This document shows positions 28,685 to 38,709 of a DNA stretch of 64,000 nt, in pieces. Within the stretch, counting starts at the first letter, position 1; every line of letters starts with the position of its first letter. The position numbers and the translations under genes are program-made. The stretch comes from Ancylomarina subtilis (GTDB lineage: Bacteria > Bacteroidota > Bacteroidia > Bacteroidales > Marinifilaceae), in the NCBI RefSeq assembly GCF_004217115.1, contig NZ_SHKN01000001.1, positions 2,235,781 to 2,299,780 of the forward strand. The letters run 5' to 3'. Below the pieces are notes generated by a model. The model did no database searches, was not told where the DNA came from, and worked only from the letters and a program-made list of their open reading frames with translations.

Positions 28685-30043
28685 ATGCAATTTGAATTAA
28701 CCCGCGAATACATCGATGATCTAAGAGAACTTATAGATCAGAAAAATGAGAATGAAGCTAAGGCTATGATCGAAGATCTGCATGCAGCAGATATTGCAGA
28801 CATCCTGGACGAATTAAATACAGAAGAAGCCGTATATATTTTTTTACTTCTCGATGGTGACACTGGGGCTGATGTCCTTGCTGAAATCGAGGAGGATGAT
28901 CGTAGACGTTTTATCAAAGTCCTTCCCATCGAGGTCATTGCTAAAAAGTTCATCGACCATATGGATTCTGATGATGCTGCCGATCTTATCGGTGGTCTTT
29001 CTGATGAAAAGCAGGAAGAAATCCTTTCGCATATAGATGATATTGAAACAGCGGGTGATATCGTAGATCTGTTGCATTACGCCGAAGATACTGCCGGAGG
29101 ATTGATGGGGAAAGAGTTGGTTATTGTCAACGAAAACTGGACTGTTCTTACCTGCCTTCGGGAACTTAGCCGTCAGGCTGAGGATATTGATGAAATTTAC
29201 TACGTTTATGTTGTCGATGACGACAATAAGTTAATTGGGACACTATCACTCAAGAAAATGATATTGAGTCCAACTTCCGCGAAAATTATCAACATCTACG
29301 AGCCCGATGTCATGTCGGTTCATACCGATGCATCGGACGAAGAAGTATCTCTTATTATGGAGAAATACGACCTGGTTGCTCTCCCTGTTGTGGATAGTAT
29401 AGGGCGATTAATGGGGCGAATTACCATTGATGATGTTGTAGATGTCATCCGTGATGAAGCTGAGAAGGATTATCAAATGGCTTCAGGTATCTCCGAGGAT
29501 ATTGAAGCAAATGACTCAATTTGGTTGCAAACACGCGCACGACTTCCATGGCTTCTCATTGGATTAGCAGGTGGAATACTTTCTGCAATGGTTATTTCTA
29601 CACATGAAAGTGGATTAATTGCGACCCCGGCTATGGCTTTTTTCATCCCACTGATTACAGCAATGGGAGGTAATGTCGGCGTTCAATCTTCAGCGATCAT
29701 CGTACAAGGTTTAGCCAGCAACTCGCTTGGATTTGAAAGTACATTCAGCCGCTTACTTCGTGAATTAGGAGGCGCATGCGTAAATGGCATCACCTGCTCA
29801 TCACTTTTATTCACATACAATTATTTTTTCAGCGACTCATACGCACTAACCATCAGTGTTTCAGCAGCTCTTCTTTCTGTAATCATCTTTGCATCAGCAA
29901 CCGGCACATTAATACCCCTGATGCTAAATAAAATTAAGATTGACCCAGCCTTGGCTACAGGACCGTTTATTACAACACTAAATGATATTATTGGGCTTTT
30001 GATTTATCTTTCGATTGGAGCTTATTTCTATGGCGTATTTTAA
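28685..30043 (+). CDS. mgtE: Magnesium transporter MgtE
   Basis: The 452-residue protein has an N-terminal MgtE superhelical domain (about 1-130, with repeated Asp/Leu-rich segments ADIADILDELN and DDAADLIGGL), two CBS domains (about 135-255) that sense Mg2+, and five C-terminal membrane helices with the pore region PLITAMGGNVGVQSSAIIVQGLA. It imports Mg2+ and closes when the cytosolic ion is plentiful. No Mg2+ riboswitch is recognisable in the 250 bases upstream. A hairpin follows the gene. Confidence 0.96.
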   Translation: MQFELTREYIDDLRELIDQKNENEAKAMIEDLHAADIADILDELNTEEAVYIFLLLDGDTGADVLAEIEEDDRRRFIKVLPIEVIAKKFIDHMDSDDAADLIGGLSDEKQEEILSHIDDIETAGDIVDLLHYAEDTAGGLMGKELVIVNENWTVLTCLRELSRQAEDIDEIYYVYVVDDDNKLIGTLSLKKMILSPTSAKIINIYEPDVMSVHTDASDEEVSLIMEKYDLVALPVVDSIGRLMGRITIDDVVDVIRDEAEKDYQMASGISEDIEANDSIWLQTRARLPWLLIGLAGGILSAMVISTHESGLIATPAMAFFIPLITAMGGNVGVQSSAIIVQGLASNSLGFESTFSRLLRELGGACVNGITCSSLLFTYNYFFSDSYALTISVSAALLSVIIFASATGTLIPLMLNKIKIDPALATGPFITTLNDIIGLLIYLSIGAYFYGVF

Positions 30044-30056
30044 AATTACGAAACGT

Positions 30057-30095
30057 ACCATTCTAACAATTCATCCATGTAATTGATAGAATGGT
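30057..30095 (+). terminator. Hairpin after mgtE
   Basis: A two-part stem of 9 and 5 bp with a 9-base loop starts 14 bases after the mgtE stop codon. The T-tract is poor, so termination may be partial. Confidence 0.5.
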
Positions 30096-30281
30096 TCTCC
30101 ATATTCATTTTTCTTTAACACGACTATTCCCATCAAAATCCCTTCTAATTTTTGGATCACAAACAGAACGATCACACCTCTTGATTCTGCCATAAAACCC
30201 TCAAATACACGACGTTTTGTTTTTATCGGAAATTGCTTAAAAAAAGCTCTGATTCTGAGTCTTATTTTTTAGGCTTTTTCT

Positions 30282-30289
30282 TAACTTTG
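30282..30289 (+). promoter_or_regulatory. -7 promoter box for purH
   Basis: TAACTTTG fits TAnnTTTG. No TTTG lies at the usual distance upstream, so the assignment rests on one element. Confidence 0.4.
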
Positions 30290-30415
30290 CGTGAAACTAG
30301 ACCGGATTGCATAAGATGTTAAATACTAGTCTTTTACAACAACCATTCTAGTTTAAGAAATATTTTGCTGTAAAGTTAATTTTCTACACATATAAATTAC
30401 CCCAAAAAACGAATC

Positions 30416-31948
30416 ATGAAAAGAGCTCTAATCAGTGTTTTTGATAAGACAAACGTTGTTGAATTTGCAAGAGAACTTGACCAATTGGGATGGGAAATCA
30501 TTTCTACTGGTGGAACTTCTGCTAAATTTAAGGCTGAAGGAATTCCTGTTATGGACATTTCAGATTTAACTCAATTCCCTGAATGTTTTGACGGCCGTGT
30601 TAAAACACTTCACCCCAATGTAGAAGGTGGAATTTTGGCTATTCGAGATAATGAGATGCACCAAAAACAAATGGAAGAATTAGGTATTGAAGCAATTGAC
30701 ATTGTTGTTTGCAACCTATACCCTTTCAAGCAAACTGTTCTTAATCCTGAAGCTGGTCATGAAGAGATTATCGAAAACATCGATATAGGTGGTCCAACCA
30801 TGCTTAGAGCTGCTGCAAAAAACTACAAGTTTGTTTCAGTAATTACTGATCCTAAGGATTACGATACTGTTATTGCAGAACTTAAAGAAAATGGTTCAAC
30901 AAGTTTTGAAACGAAAGAATATCTAGCGGCTAAAGTGTTTCAACACACTGCCCACTACGATGCTTTAATTTCAAACTATTTCAATACAAAACTGGCTATC
31001 AAGTCTCCGGATACAATCACACTAACTTACGAGAAGAAACAAGATCTAAGATATGGTGAAAATCCACATCAGCAGGCAAGTTTCTATGCTCAAATTAAAG
31101 AAACTGAGGGAACACTTACTGCTGCAAACAAGATTCATGGTAAGGAACTTTCGTACAACAATATTGGTGACACTGATGGTGCTTTAGAAACACTTAAAGA
31201 ATATCAAGAACCAACAATTGTTGCGGCAAAACATGCGAATCCTTGTGGAATTGGTAGTGCTCCAACTATTTCTGAAGCATTCAAAAAAGCTTATGAAGCG
31301 GATCCAGTTTCAATCTTTGGCGGCATTGTTGCTTCTAACCGTGAAATCGATGCAGCTACAGCTGAGATCATGAGTACCATCTTCCTTGAAGTTGTGGTTG
31401 CTCCATCATACAGCGCCGAAGCACTTGAAATATTAACTAAGAAAAAGAATTTAAGATTATTGGAACTTCCTGAAATCTTAAAAACCGGATATTCAACCTT
31501 CAAAGCACGTACTGTGTTGGGAGGATTATTGATTCAGGAACAAGATCAGAAATTAATTAATGATGAATTGAACGTTGTAACAGAACGTCAACCATCAGAA
31601 AAAGAAATGGACGATCTATTATTTGCATGGAAAGCAGTGAAACACGCCAAATCGAATGGAATTGCCATTGCCAAAGACTTAACCACCACAGGAGTTGGTC
31701 CTGGACAAGTTAGTCGTATTTGGGCATTAGAAAATGCAATCCGTCAAGGAGGCGAAAATATCAAAGGAAGTGTTATGGCATCGGATGCCTTTTTCCCTTT
31801 CGGCGATTGTGTTGAAGCTGCCAACGAGGCTGGAATTACTGCAATTATCCAACCTGGAGGCTCAATTCGTGATCAGGAATCTATCGATTTAGCTAACAAG
31901 TATGGTATTGCAATGGTATTTACAGGCATGCGTCACTTTAAACATTAA
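30416..31948 (+). CDS. purH: Bifunctional AICAR transformylase / IMP cyclohydrolase
   Basis: The 510-residue enzyme catalyses the last two steps of de novo IMP synthesis. The N-terminal cyclohydrolase domain (MGS-like fold, about 1-190) includes [26 protein letters not shown] and [14 protein letters not shown]. The C-terminal transformylase domain includes [22 protein letters not shown] with the catalytic Lys-His, and SDAFFPFGD. The length is normal. A leader of about 120 nt precedes it if the -7 box at 30282 is used, and a long palindrome lies just behind it. Confidence 0.98.
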   Translation: MKRALISVFDKTNVVEFARELDQLGWEIISTGGTSAKFKAEGIPVMDISDLTQFPECFDGRVKTLHPNVEGGILAIRDNEMHQKQMEELGIEAIDIVVCNLYPFKQTVLNPEAGHEEIIENIDIGGPTMLRAAAKNYKFVSVITDPKDYDTVIAELKENGSTSFETKEYLAAKVFQHTAHYDALISNYFNTKLAIKSPDTITLTYEKKQDLRYGENPHQQASFYAQIKETEGTLTAANKIHGKELSYNNIGDTDGALETLKEYQEPTIVAAKHANPCGIGSAPTISEAFKKAYEADPVSIFGGIVASNREIDAATAEIMSTIFLEVVVAPSYSAEALEILTKKKNLRLLELPEILKTGYSTFKARTVLGGLLIQEQDQKLINDELNVVTERQPSEKEMDDLLFAWKAVKHAKSNGIAIAKDLTTTGVGPGQVSRIWALENAIRQGGENIKGSVMASDAFFPFGDCVEAANEAGITAIIQPGGSIRDQESIDLANKYGIAMVFTGMRHFKH

Positions 31949-31954
31949 AATTAT

Positions 31955-32043
31955 AATCAGATTCTTTGTTTCGGGCTAAGCAAAAATCTTAAGAAACTTA
32001 TTACCTTAGGATGCTTCTTAGCTCAGACGACAAAGTTCTGATT
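31955..32043. repeat. 89-nt imperfect palindrome between purH and mreB
   Basis: Four nested stems can be read: 31955-31961 with 32037-32043, 31964-31969 with 32030-32035, 31974-31980 with 32017-32023, and 31986-31993 with 32005-32012. The apical loop has 11 bases. No T-tract follows. The transcript would fold into one long rod. Confidence 0.7.
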
Positions 32044-32076
32044 AAACACAGATAAAACCGAGATACACACGACTAT

Positions 32077-33099
32077 ATGGGATTTTTTTCATTCATGACA
32101 CAGGAAATTGCCATCGATTTGGGTACGGCGAACACAATCATCATTTGCGATGACAAAATTGTGGTAGACGAACCTTCGATTGTGGCACTTGACCGACGCA
32201 CCGAAAAAATGGTGGCTATTGGCGAGAAGGCTCGCCAGATGCAAGGTAAAACTCACGACAACCTTCGAACAATCCGTCCGTTACGCGACGGTGTAATTGC
32301 AGACTTTAACGCTGCCGAACAGATGATACGTGGGATGATCAAAATGATCAACAAAAAACCTCGTTTATTTCCTCCTTCGTTAAGAATGGTTATTTGTATC
32401 CCATCGGGTAGTACCGAGGTTGAAATGCGTGCTGTTCGTGATTCTTCGGAACATGCAGGAGGTCGAGATGTTTATATGATTTATGAACCCATGGCTGCTG
32501 CAATTGGTATTGGTATTGATGTTGAAGCCCCTGAAGGCAACATGGTTGTAGATATAGGAGGTGGCACAACTGAAATTGCAGTTATCTCACTGGGAGGTAT
32601 TGTTACCAACAAATCCATACGAATAGCCGGTGATGATTTAACAGCAGATATCCAGGAATACATGCGTCATCAACACAATATTAAAATTGGTGAACGTACG
32701 GCTGAAGACATTAAAATTCATGTCGGATCTGCACTTTCTGAATTGGAAGAACCACCAACTGATTTCCGTGTTCAGGGACCTAATCAGATGACCGCTCTTC
32801 CAATTGAGATACCCGTTTCATATCAGGAAATTGCACACTGTCTTGAAAAATCAATTTCGAAAATTGAAATTGCAATTTTAAGTGCATTGGAGCAAACACC
32901 TCCTGAATTGTATGCTGATATTGTAAACCGTGGAATTTATCTTGCCGGAGGTGGTGCTCTGCTTCGTGGTCTTGATAAACGTCTAATGAATAAATTAAAT
33001 ATCCCATTCCATATTGCAGAAGATCCATTGAGAGCTGTTGCTAGAGGAACGGGTGTTGCACTTAAAAATGTGAACAACTACTCATTCTTAATGAGATAA
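32077..33099 (+). CDS. mreB: Rod-shape-determining protein MreB
   Basis: The 340-residue actin homologue has the phosphate-1 motif DLGTANTII, the connect and phosphate-2 regions (VVDIGGGTTEIAVISLGG) and the adenosine motif LAGGGALLRGL. It forms membrane-bound filaments that guide elongation-type peptidoglycan synthesis. It heads the operon mreB-mreC-mreD-mrdA-rodA, which holds the core elongasome genes except rodZ. The first residues (MGFFSFMTQ) supply a short amphipathic membrane contact. Confidence 0.98.
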   Translation: MGFFSFMTQEIAIDLGTANTIIICDDKIVVDEPSIVALDRRTEKMVAIGEKARQMQGKTHDNLRTIRPLRDGVIADFNAAEQMIRGMIKMINKKPRLFPPSLRMVICIPSGSTEVEMRAVRDSSEHAGGRDVYMIYEPMAAAIGIGIDVEAPEGNMVVDIGGGTTEIAVISLGGIVTNKSIRIAGDDLTADIQEYMRHQHNIKIGERTAEDIKIHVGSALSELEEPPTDFRVQGPNQMTALPIEIPVSYQEIAHCLEKSISKIEIAILSALEQTPPELYADIVNRGIYLAGGGALLRGLDKRLMNKLNIPFHIAEDPLRAVARGTGVALKNVNNYSFLMR

Positions 33100-33209
33100 A
33101 GACACCGTAAATGATCAGGTATCATTTGCAAAATATAGCTTGTTGATTAGTTGAATTTACAACTAGTCAACAAGCATCAAATTAAAACCGCTTACCCTTT
33201 TATCATTGA

Positions 33210-34037
33210 ATGAAGAATCTACTCCAACTCATTGTCAGATTTCATTTCACAATTCTATTCCTAATAATAGAGTTGGTTTGTTTTTTACTCATTGTAAACA
33301 ACAATAACTACCACAAAACAATATTTTTAAACTCGAACAATGCTCTAAGCGGAGGCATTTACAATAAGGTTACTTCTTTCTCAGACTACATTCGATTAAC
33401 TGAGATAAATGATCAATTGAGTAAAGAAAACACACAACTTCACAATTTACTTTCGGAGAATTACAAACTTACTGCTGACTCATTTTTCTTTTTCGAAGAT
33501 TCTCTCTTCAAACAGCAGTATGTGTATCGATCAGCAAAAGTGATCAACAACTCAATCAACAAACAACGAAATTATATCACCTTAAACAAAGGTAGAAAAC
33601 ACGGCATTAAACCTGAAATGGGTGTGATTGCCAACAACGGCGTAGTCGGTATTGTGAAATCTGTATCCGATAATTATTCAACCGTTTTATCTCTGCTCAA
33701 CAGCAGATTGAAAATTTCAGCAAAAATAAAAAAGAACAATCATCACGGTTCCCTATACTGGGACGGAAAAGATTACCGAAGAGCAAAATTAATTGAGATT
33801 CCGTCTCATGTCAATATCAATGTGGGAGACACCATTACAACAAGTAGTTTTTCTTCCGTTTTTCCTGAAGGCATATTAATTGGGACTGCTGATAAAATCC
33901 TACCTTCAAGCGGAGGAAATTTTCGTGAAATTATCGTTTTACTTAGCAACGATTTCAATCAGCTGGCATATGTCGATGTCATTGGCGATTTATTAAAAAA
34001 CGAACGATTAGAATTAGAGAAAGAGGTTGAGAAATGA
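33210..34037 (+). CDS. mreC: Rod-shape-determining protein MreC
   Basis: The 275-residue protein has one N-terminal transmembrane helix (about 12-31), a periplasmic coiled-coil segment (about 65-90, around LTEINDQLSKENTQLHNLLSE) and the MreC beta-domain with NKGRKHGIKPEMGVIANNGVVGIVKSV. It links MreB filaments to PBP2 and activates it. Its stop overlaps the mreD start by four bases. Confidence 0.95.
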   Translation: MKNLLQLIVRFHFTILFLIIELVCFLLIVNNNNYHKTIFLNSNNALSGGIYNKVTSFSDYIRLTEINDQLSKENTQLHNLLSENYKLTADSFFFFEDSLFKQQYVYRSAKVINNSINKQRNYITLNKGRKHGIKPEMGVIANNGVVGIVKSVSDNYSTVLSLLNSRLKISAKIKKNNHHGSLYWDGKDYRRAKLIEIPSHVNINVGDTITTSSFSSVFPEGILIGTADKILPSSGGNFREIIVLLSNDFNQLAYVDVIGDLLKNERLELEKEVEK

Positions 34038-34537
34038 ATTTTATAGTTAAAAATATTATCCGGTTTATAATATTAATCTTACTTCAGGTTACTATTTTTA
34101 ATAACATACAGCTAAGTGGTTTCATCAACCCTTACATGTACGTTCTCTTTATTCTATTGCTCCCTTTTGAAACGCCTCCTTGGCTTTTATTAGTTCTGTC
34201 TTTCTTTATGGGACTAAGTATCGATGTTTTCTCAAACACAATTGGCATGCATGCTTCAGCTTGTGTTTTTATGGGATTCTTACGCCCCTATGTATTGAAT
34301 TACATTTCCGTTCGTGATAATTATGAATCAGATATAGAACAAGGCCTCTATGTATACGGATTTTCATGGTTTTTTAAATATGCCCTGATTTTAATTCTTG
34401 CACATCACAGTTTCCTTTTTATTGTCGAGGTTTTCTCTTTTAATAATTTTGGAGACACGTTATTACGAATCATCTTAAGCACTATTTTCTCACTGACACT
34501 TGTTGTTGCAAGTCAGTTTATCATTTCAAAAAAATAA
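34034..34537 (+). CDS. mreD: Rod-shape-determining protein MreD
   Basis: The 167-residue integral membrane protein has about five hydrophobic helices and lies at the fixed mreD position between mreC and mrdA. It overlaps mreC by four bases (ATGA), which indicates coupled translation. MreD proteins are poorly conserved; the call rests on topology, length and operon place. Confidence 0.9.
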   Translation: MNFIVKNIIRFIILILLQVTIFNNIQLSGFINPYMYVLFILLLPFETPPWLLLVLSFFMGLSIDVFSNTIGMHASACVFMGFLRPYVLNYISVRDNYESDIEQGLYVYGFSWFFKYALILILAHHSFLFIVEVFSFNNFGDTLLRIILSTIFSLTLVVASQFIISKK

Positions 34538-34552
34538 ATTGTCTGAATCCAT

Positions 34553-36427
34553 ATGAATAACTATTCAAACCGAAAATTTATTATTGGAGGCATTTTTGCC
34601 TTTGTTATTCTAATATTCATAATCAGACTTTTCAACTTACAAATCATTGATGATCAATACAAACTCTCAGCCGAGAGTAACTCTCAACGTCGAGTGACAC
34701 AATATGCTGCGAGGGGTTTAATTTACGATCGGAATGGTGAGCTTTTGGTTTACAACCAGGCTGCCTACGACTTAATGATTATACCTCGACAGGTTAAAAC
34801 ATTTGACACGCTTGATTTTTGTTACCTTCTTGGCATCAACAAAGACGATTTGATTCATCGAATTAAAAAAGCAAAAAAACATTCACGATACCGTTCCTCA
34901 ATTTTTATAAAACAACTTTCTTCAGAACGCTATGCGGTTTTACAAGAGAAGCTTTATAAATATCCGGGGTTTTTCGTTCAAACCCGTACCCTAAGAAAAT
35001 ACCCACACCACAATGCAGCCCACACGCTTGGCTATTTGGGCGAGGTGAATGATAGGAATATCAAAAAAGATAATTATTACACTCAAGGTGACTATATCGG
35101 GAAAAGTGGTATTGAGAATACCTACGAAGAAATCTTACGAGGTGTAAAAGGTTTGAAAGTATATTGGGTTGATGTCTACAATCGTATCAAAGGCTCCTTT
35201 CACAATGGTAAATTGGACCGAGATGCGATTGAAGGTCAGGATATCAAAACAACCTTGGATATTAACCTGCAAGAGTATGGTGAAAAACTCATGCAAAACA
35301 AAAAGGGAGGTATTGTTGCCATCGAACCTAAAACAGGTGAGATTCTTGTCAAACTTTCCAGCCCGGGTTACGACCCGGAAATGTTTGTTGGCCGTGCCAT
35401 GTCACATAATTACCGTGAACTGGCAAATAATGACACGCTGAGACCCCTATTTGATCGCTCGATGATGGCCACCTATCCACCAGGATCAATCTTCAAACTT
35501 GTAAATGCACTTATCGCTCTGCAAGAAGGTATCATCACACCACAAACTCGAATAAAATGCCAAAGCGGGTATCACGCTGGGAGTTTCACAATGGGATGCC
35601 ACAACCATAAGTCACCATTGGATTTAAAAGAATCTATTCAACATTCTTGCAATGCTTATTATGCCCAAACATTTCGAGATATTCTGGATGCACCACGTTG
35701 GGGATCGATTACTGAGAGCTATAGCAACTGGAGGAAACACGTAACCTCATTTGGTTTTGGAGCAAAACTGGGTACCGATTTACCTAACGAGCTGACAGGC
35801 TTAATCCCCACTGCAAACTATTACACAAAAGTATTAAGGACTCAGTATTGGAAGTCATTAAATATTGTCTCCTTAGCAATTGGACAAGGAGAACTGTCTA
35901 TTACACCACTACAAATGGCAAACATGGTTTCATGTATCGCCAACAGAGGTTATTATTACACACCTCATATCGTCAAATCAATAGGTACTGGTGACACTAT
36001 AAATCCAGCCTTCTTAAAAAAACATCAAACAACAATAGACCCAAAATATTTCGAACCTGTAATTGAAGGAATGGATCTTGTTGTTCACGGTGGTGAAGGA
36101 AGTACGGGACGATCTTCTGCAATAAAAGATATTCGCGTATGTGGAAAAACCGGTACGGTACAAAACCCTCATGGTGATGACCACTCGGTTTACGTCGCCT
36201 TCGCACCCAAAGACGATCCGAAAATTGCTATCGTGGTGTATGTTGAAAATGGGGTATGGGGAGCCAGGTATGCTGCTCCCATATCAGGCTTAATGATAGA
36301 AAAATACCTTAAAGGAGAAATTTCTGAAAACAAGAAATATCTGGAAAAGAAAATGCTCGAGGCAGATTTGATTGGTGAGCAAGAAGCAAAGAAGATTCAA
36401 TTGAAAAATAATAACAGTCATGAATAG
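34553..36427 (+). CDS. mrdA: Penicillin-binding protein 2 (class B PBP)
   Basis: The 624-residue transpeptidase has one N-terminal transmembrane helix (about 9-27), a PBP dimerisation/pedestal region starting at RGLIYDRNGELLVYNQAAYDL, and a C-terminal transpeptidase domain with the catalytic SxxK (PPGSIFKL), SCN (HSCNAYY) and KTG (CGKTGTVQ) motifs. It cross-links new glycan strands made by RodA, whose gene overlaps its end by eight bases. It is a target of beta-lactams such as mecillinam in other bacteria. Confidence 0.97.
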   Translation: MNNYSNRKFIIGGIFAFVILIFIIRLFNLQIIDDQYKLSAESNSQRRVTQYAARGLIYDRNGELLVYNQAAYDLMIIPRQVKTFDTLDFCYLLGINKDDLIHRIKKAKKHSRYRSSIFIKQLSSERYAVLQEKLYKYPGFFVQTRTLRKYPHHNAAHTLGYLGEVNDRNIKKDNYYTQGDYIGKSGIENTYEEILRGVKGLKVYWVDVYNRIKGSFHNGKLDRDAIEGQDIKTTLDINLQEYGEKLMQNKKGGIVAIEPKTGEILVKLSSPGYDPEMFVGRAMSHNYRELANNDTLRPLFDRSMMATYPPGSIFKLVNALIALQEGIITPQTRIKCQSGYHAGSFTMGCHNHKSPLDLKESIQHSCNAYYAQTFRDILDAPRWGSITESYSNWRKHVTSFGFGAKLGTDLPNELTGLIPTANYYTKVLRTQYWKSLNIVSLAIGQGELSITPLQMANMVSCIANRGYYYTPHIVKSIGTGDTINPAFLKKHQTTIDPKYFEPVIEGMDLVVHGGEGSTGRSSAIKDIRVCGKTGTVQNPHGDDHSVYVAFAPKDDPKIAIVVYVENGVWGARYAAPISGLMIEKYLKGEISENKKYLEKKMLEADLIGEQEAKKIQLKNNNSHE

Positions 36428-37844
36428 AAGAGTTAGCCTTATAAAAAACCTTGACTGGATGACGATTATGCTCTATGCAATACTTGTATTTTTAGGGTGG
36501 ATAAATATATATGCTGCAGTATATAACGAGGATCATCAAAGTATATTTGATGCAACGCAACGTTACGGGAAACAGTTAATGTGGATTGGTGCGGCCATTT
36601 TCATTGCCATTATCGTACTCACCATCGAAAGTAAATTCTATTCTGCTTTTGCCTACCCCACCCTTATTGTGATGGTTTTACTCCTATTGGCTGTCCTCAC
36701 CTTTGGAGTAAAAGTAAACGGTGCGCGTTCCTGGTTTCAGCTGGGTTCCATACGTTTCCAGCCTGCCGAATTTGCAAAATTTGCGACCAATCTGGCAATA
36801 GCCAGATATTTAAGCCAATATAATTTCAAAATACACCATTTTAAATCTCTGGCCATTACCGGATTAATACTCTTCACACCTGCGGTATTAATTCTGATGC
36901 AAAATGACACCGGCTCAGCCTTAGTCTATTCTGTCTTTATATTGGTACTTTACAGAGAAGGCTTATCGGGCTTCGTATTATTTCTTGCTTTATTGGCAGC
37001 TATTTTCTTTGTTTTCACACTCATCTACTCCAGTTTTAGTGTTTCTATTCTTATCCTGCTAATCGCAGCAATAAGTTTAAAAACAATCGGTATTCAAACC
37101 AAACAAATAGCCATTGCGATAGCAATGCTTGCAGGAAGTTTTGGGACTTTATGGCTAATTAATAAGGGAACAGATCTTCAGCTTGGCAACTTTTTGTTAG
37201 TCGTTATTTCTGTTTTAATCAACACGGTTCCCTTCCTGATATATACCTATCGACAGAAAATAAAAAAAGCTGCGCTTGTTCTTTTATTGGTAATCGGAAG
37301 TCTGCTTTATACATTCTCGGTCAGTTATATTTTCGATAGTGTTTTAGAATCTCATCAACAACAACGAATCAACGAACTTTTAGGTATAAAATCCGATCCA
37401 TATGGAACCGGTTACAATGTCAACCAATCAAAAATTGCCATTGGTTCCGGAGGTTTTAGTGGGAAAGGCTTCCTTAATGGTACCCAAACAAAATTTAATT
37501 TTGTTCCTGAACAAAGTACCGACTTTATCTTCTGTACAGTTGGTGAAGAATGGGGCTTTTTAGGTTCTGCTTTGGTCCTTATTTTACACTTAAGCCTTAT
37601 CCTGCGCTTGGTTTATTTATCGGAAAGACAACGCTCAAGTTTTAGTCGTATTTATGGCTATGGCGTAGCTGCTATTCTATTTTTTCATATTGCAGTAAAT
37701 GTAGGGATGACAATAGGTTTAGCACCTGTTATTGGGATTCCTCTGCCCTTTTTTAGCTATGGAGGCTCTTCCCTTTGGTCATTTACCATTCTACTCTTTA
37801 TCTTCCTGAGATTGGACGCAAACCGACTGGAACTACTTAGATAG
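36420..37844 (+). CDS. rodA: Peptidoglycan polymerase RodA (SEDS family)
   Basis: The 474-residue protein has about ten or more hydrophobic helices and the SEDS features NGARSWFQLGSIRFQPAEFAKF, VPEQSTDFIFCTVGEEWGF and GIPLPFFSYGGSS. It polymerises lipid II into glycan strands in complex with PBP2. It is about 100 residues longer than E. coli RodA because of extra hydrophobic segments in the middle (about 190-300), which I recall from Bacteroidota. It closes the mre operon. Confidence 0.96.
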   Translation: MNRRVSLIKNLDWMTIMLYAILVFLGWINIYAAVYNEDHQSIFDATQRYGKQLMWIGAAIFIAIIVLTIESKFYSAFAYPTLIVMVLLLLAVLTFGVKVNGARSWFQLGSIRFQPAEFAKFATNLAIARYLSQYNFKIHHFKSLAITGLILFTPAVLILMQNDTGSALVYSVFILVLYREGLSGFVLFLALLAAIFFVFTLIYSSFSVSILILLIAAISLKTIGIQTKQIAIAIAMLAGSFGTLWLINKGTDLQLGNFLLVVISVLINTVPFLIYTYRQKIKKAALVLLLVIGSLLYTFSVSYIFDSVLESHQQQRINELLGIKSDPYGTGYNVNQSKIAIGSGGFSGKGFLNGTQTKFNFVPEQSTDFIFCTVGEEWGFLGSALVLILHLSLILRLVYLSERQRSSFSRIYGYGVAAILFFHIAVNVGMTIGLAPVIGIPLPFFSYGGSSLWSFTILLFIFLRLDANRLELLR

Positions 37845-37991
37845 AAGTTAAGATTCATTCCAAAAGAAAACATGTAACTATTCAAGATTCACCACCTCTT
37901 TTTCGAGATGGTGTATCTACCTGCTTATAGAAACTGTCTGAGACGTGAGAGATATTAATCTGTCTGTATTAAATTACACAGACAGATCATA

Positions 37992-38036
37992 AAAAGTCCC
38001 TGAATCTCCTTTAAAGACTAAATTCAACAGGGATTT
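37992..38036 (+). terminator. Probable terminator of the mre operon
   Basis: AAAGTCCCTGAAT pairs imperfectly with ATTCAACAGGGATTT, leaving a loop of about 20 bases. The stem ends in a T-containing tract. It lies about 150 bases after rodA. Confidence 0.45.
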
Positions 38037-38187
38037 TAAAACTCCAGATATCAAAAAATAATGATATATTGGATTTGTACATAAGAGAAAAACATATTCG
38101 AATTTATGCACCTAAAGATATTATGAGTTAAGCTCAGACTCAACTTTTGTAGGTGATCCAACTCTATCTTTAAAAATATACAAACAC

Positions 38188-38222
38188 ACAAAAGCCTACT
38201 AAAAAAATTAGTAGGCTTTCAT
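38188..38222. terminator. Terminator of rpsT
   Basis: A 12-bp stem (38191-38202 with 38208-38219) with a five-A loop lies 21 bases after rpsT on the minus strand. The T-run is short. Confidence 0.7.
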
Positions 38223-38240
38223 ATAAAAGTTTATTGAGTC

Positions 38241-38492
38241 TTACAACGCGTTAACGTGTGAAGCTAATTTCGATTTCAAGTTAGCTGCTTTGTTTTTATG
38301 AATAACGTTGATTTTAGCCAACTTATCCAACATAGCTGTAACTTTAGGTAGCAACTCAGAAGCAGCTTCCTTATCAGTAGTCGCGCGTAAATTTCTTACG
38401 GCATTTCTGGCAGTCTTAGCATAGTACTTGTTATGCACTCTTCTAGCCTCAGACTGACGAATTCTTTTAATTGCGGATTGATGATTTGCCAT
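38241..38492 (-). CDS. rpsT: 30S ribosomal protein S20
   Basis: The 83-residue basic protein starts [18 protein letters not shown] and has the alternating Lys/Arg helical pattern of S20, which binds the bottom of 16S rRNA early in assembly. It begins only 30 bases after the 3' end of a tRNA-Glu gene, and I see no promoter in that gap. It is therefore probably cotranscribed with the two tRNAs and freed by tRNA processing. Confidence 0.97.
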   Translation of the reverse strand: MANHQSAIKRIRQSEARRVHNKYYAKTARNAVRNLRATTDKEAASELLPKVTAMLDKLAKINVIHKNKAANLKSKLASHVNAL

Positions 38493-38522
38493 CTCTTTAT
38501 TGTATCAAATTATTTAAAACTG

Positions 38523-38594
38523 TAGTCCGTACGGGAATCGAACCCGTGTTACCAGAATGAAAATCTGGCGTCCTAACCCCTAGACGAACGGACC
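38523..38594 (-). tRNA. tRNA-Glu (UUC), copy 2
   Basis: The 72-nt minus-strand sequence folds into a cloverleaf with acceptor GGTCCGT/ACGGACT (one G-U pair at the end), anticodon loop TTTTCAT (anticodon TTC) and T loop GGTTCGATTCC. It is identical to the copy 43 bases upstream. Confidence 0.97.
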
Positions 38595-38637
38595 AAAAAA
38601 AATCTCCAAAAAGCAATTAAAGAATTGCAAAACTATG

Positions 38638-38709
38638 TAGTCCGTACGGGAATCGAACCCGTGTTACCAGAATGAAAATCTGGCGTCCTAACCCCTAGAC
38701 GAACGGACC
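38638..38709 (-). tRNA. tRNA-Glu (UUC), copy 1
   Basis: This is the first of two identical tRNA-Glu genes in tandem. It is preceded by a full promoter and followed by a spacer that holds a small hairpin (GCAATT/AATTGC) and then copy 2. Confidence 0.97.

Larger units (their letters stand above)
30044..30415. other. Intergenic region before purH
   Basis: The 372-base gap holds a hairpin just after mgtE (outer stem 30057-30065 with 30087-30095, inner stem 30067-30071 with 30081-30085), and a plausible -7 box TAACTTTG at 30282-30289. The -7 box would give purH a leader of about 120 nt. I see no recognisable purine riboswitch and no open reading frame. Confidence 0.5.
37845..38240. other. Hairpin-rich gap between rodA and rpsT
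   Basis: This 396-base gap between convergent genes contains three inverted repeats: 37889-37913, 37958-37987 (10-bp perfect stem) and 37992-38036 (ends in a short T-tract and is the best terminator for rodA). No open reading frame or -7 box is convincing. Confidence 0.5.

Noticed and set aside
30044-30415. Purine or PRPP riboswitch before purH
   Set aside because: I looked for the conserved junctions and found only a hairpin tied to mgtE and a -7 box.
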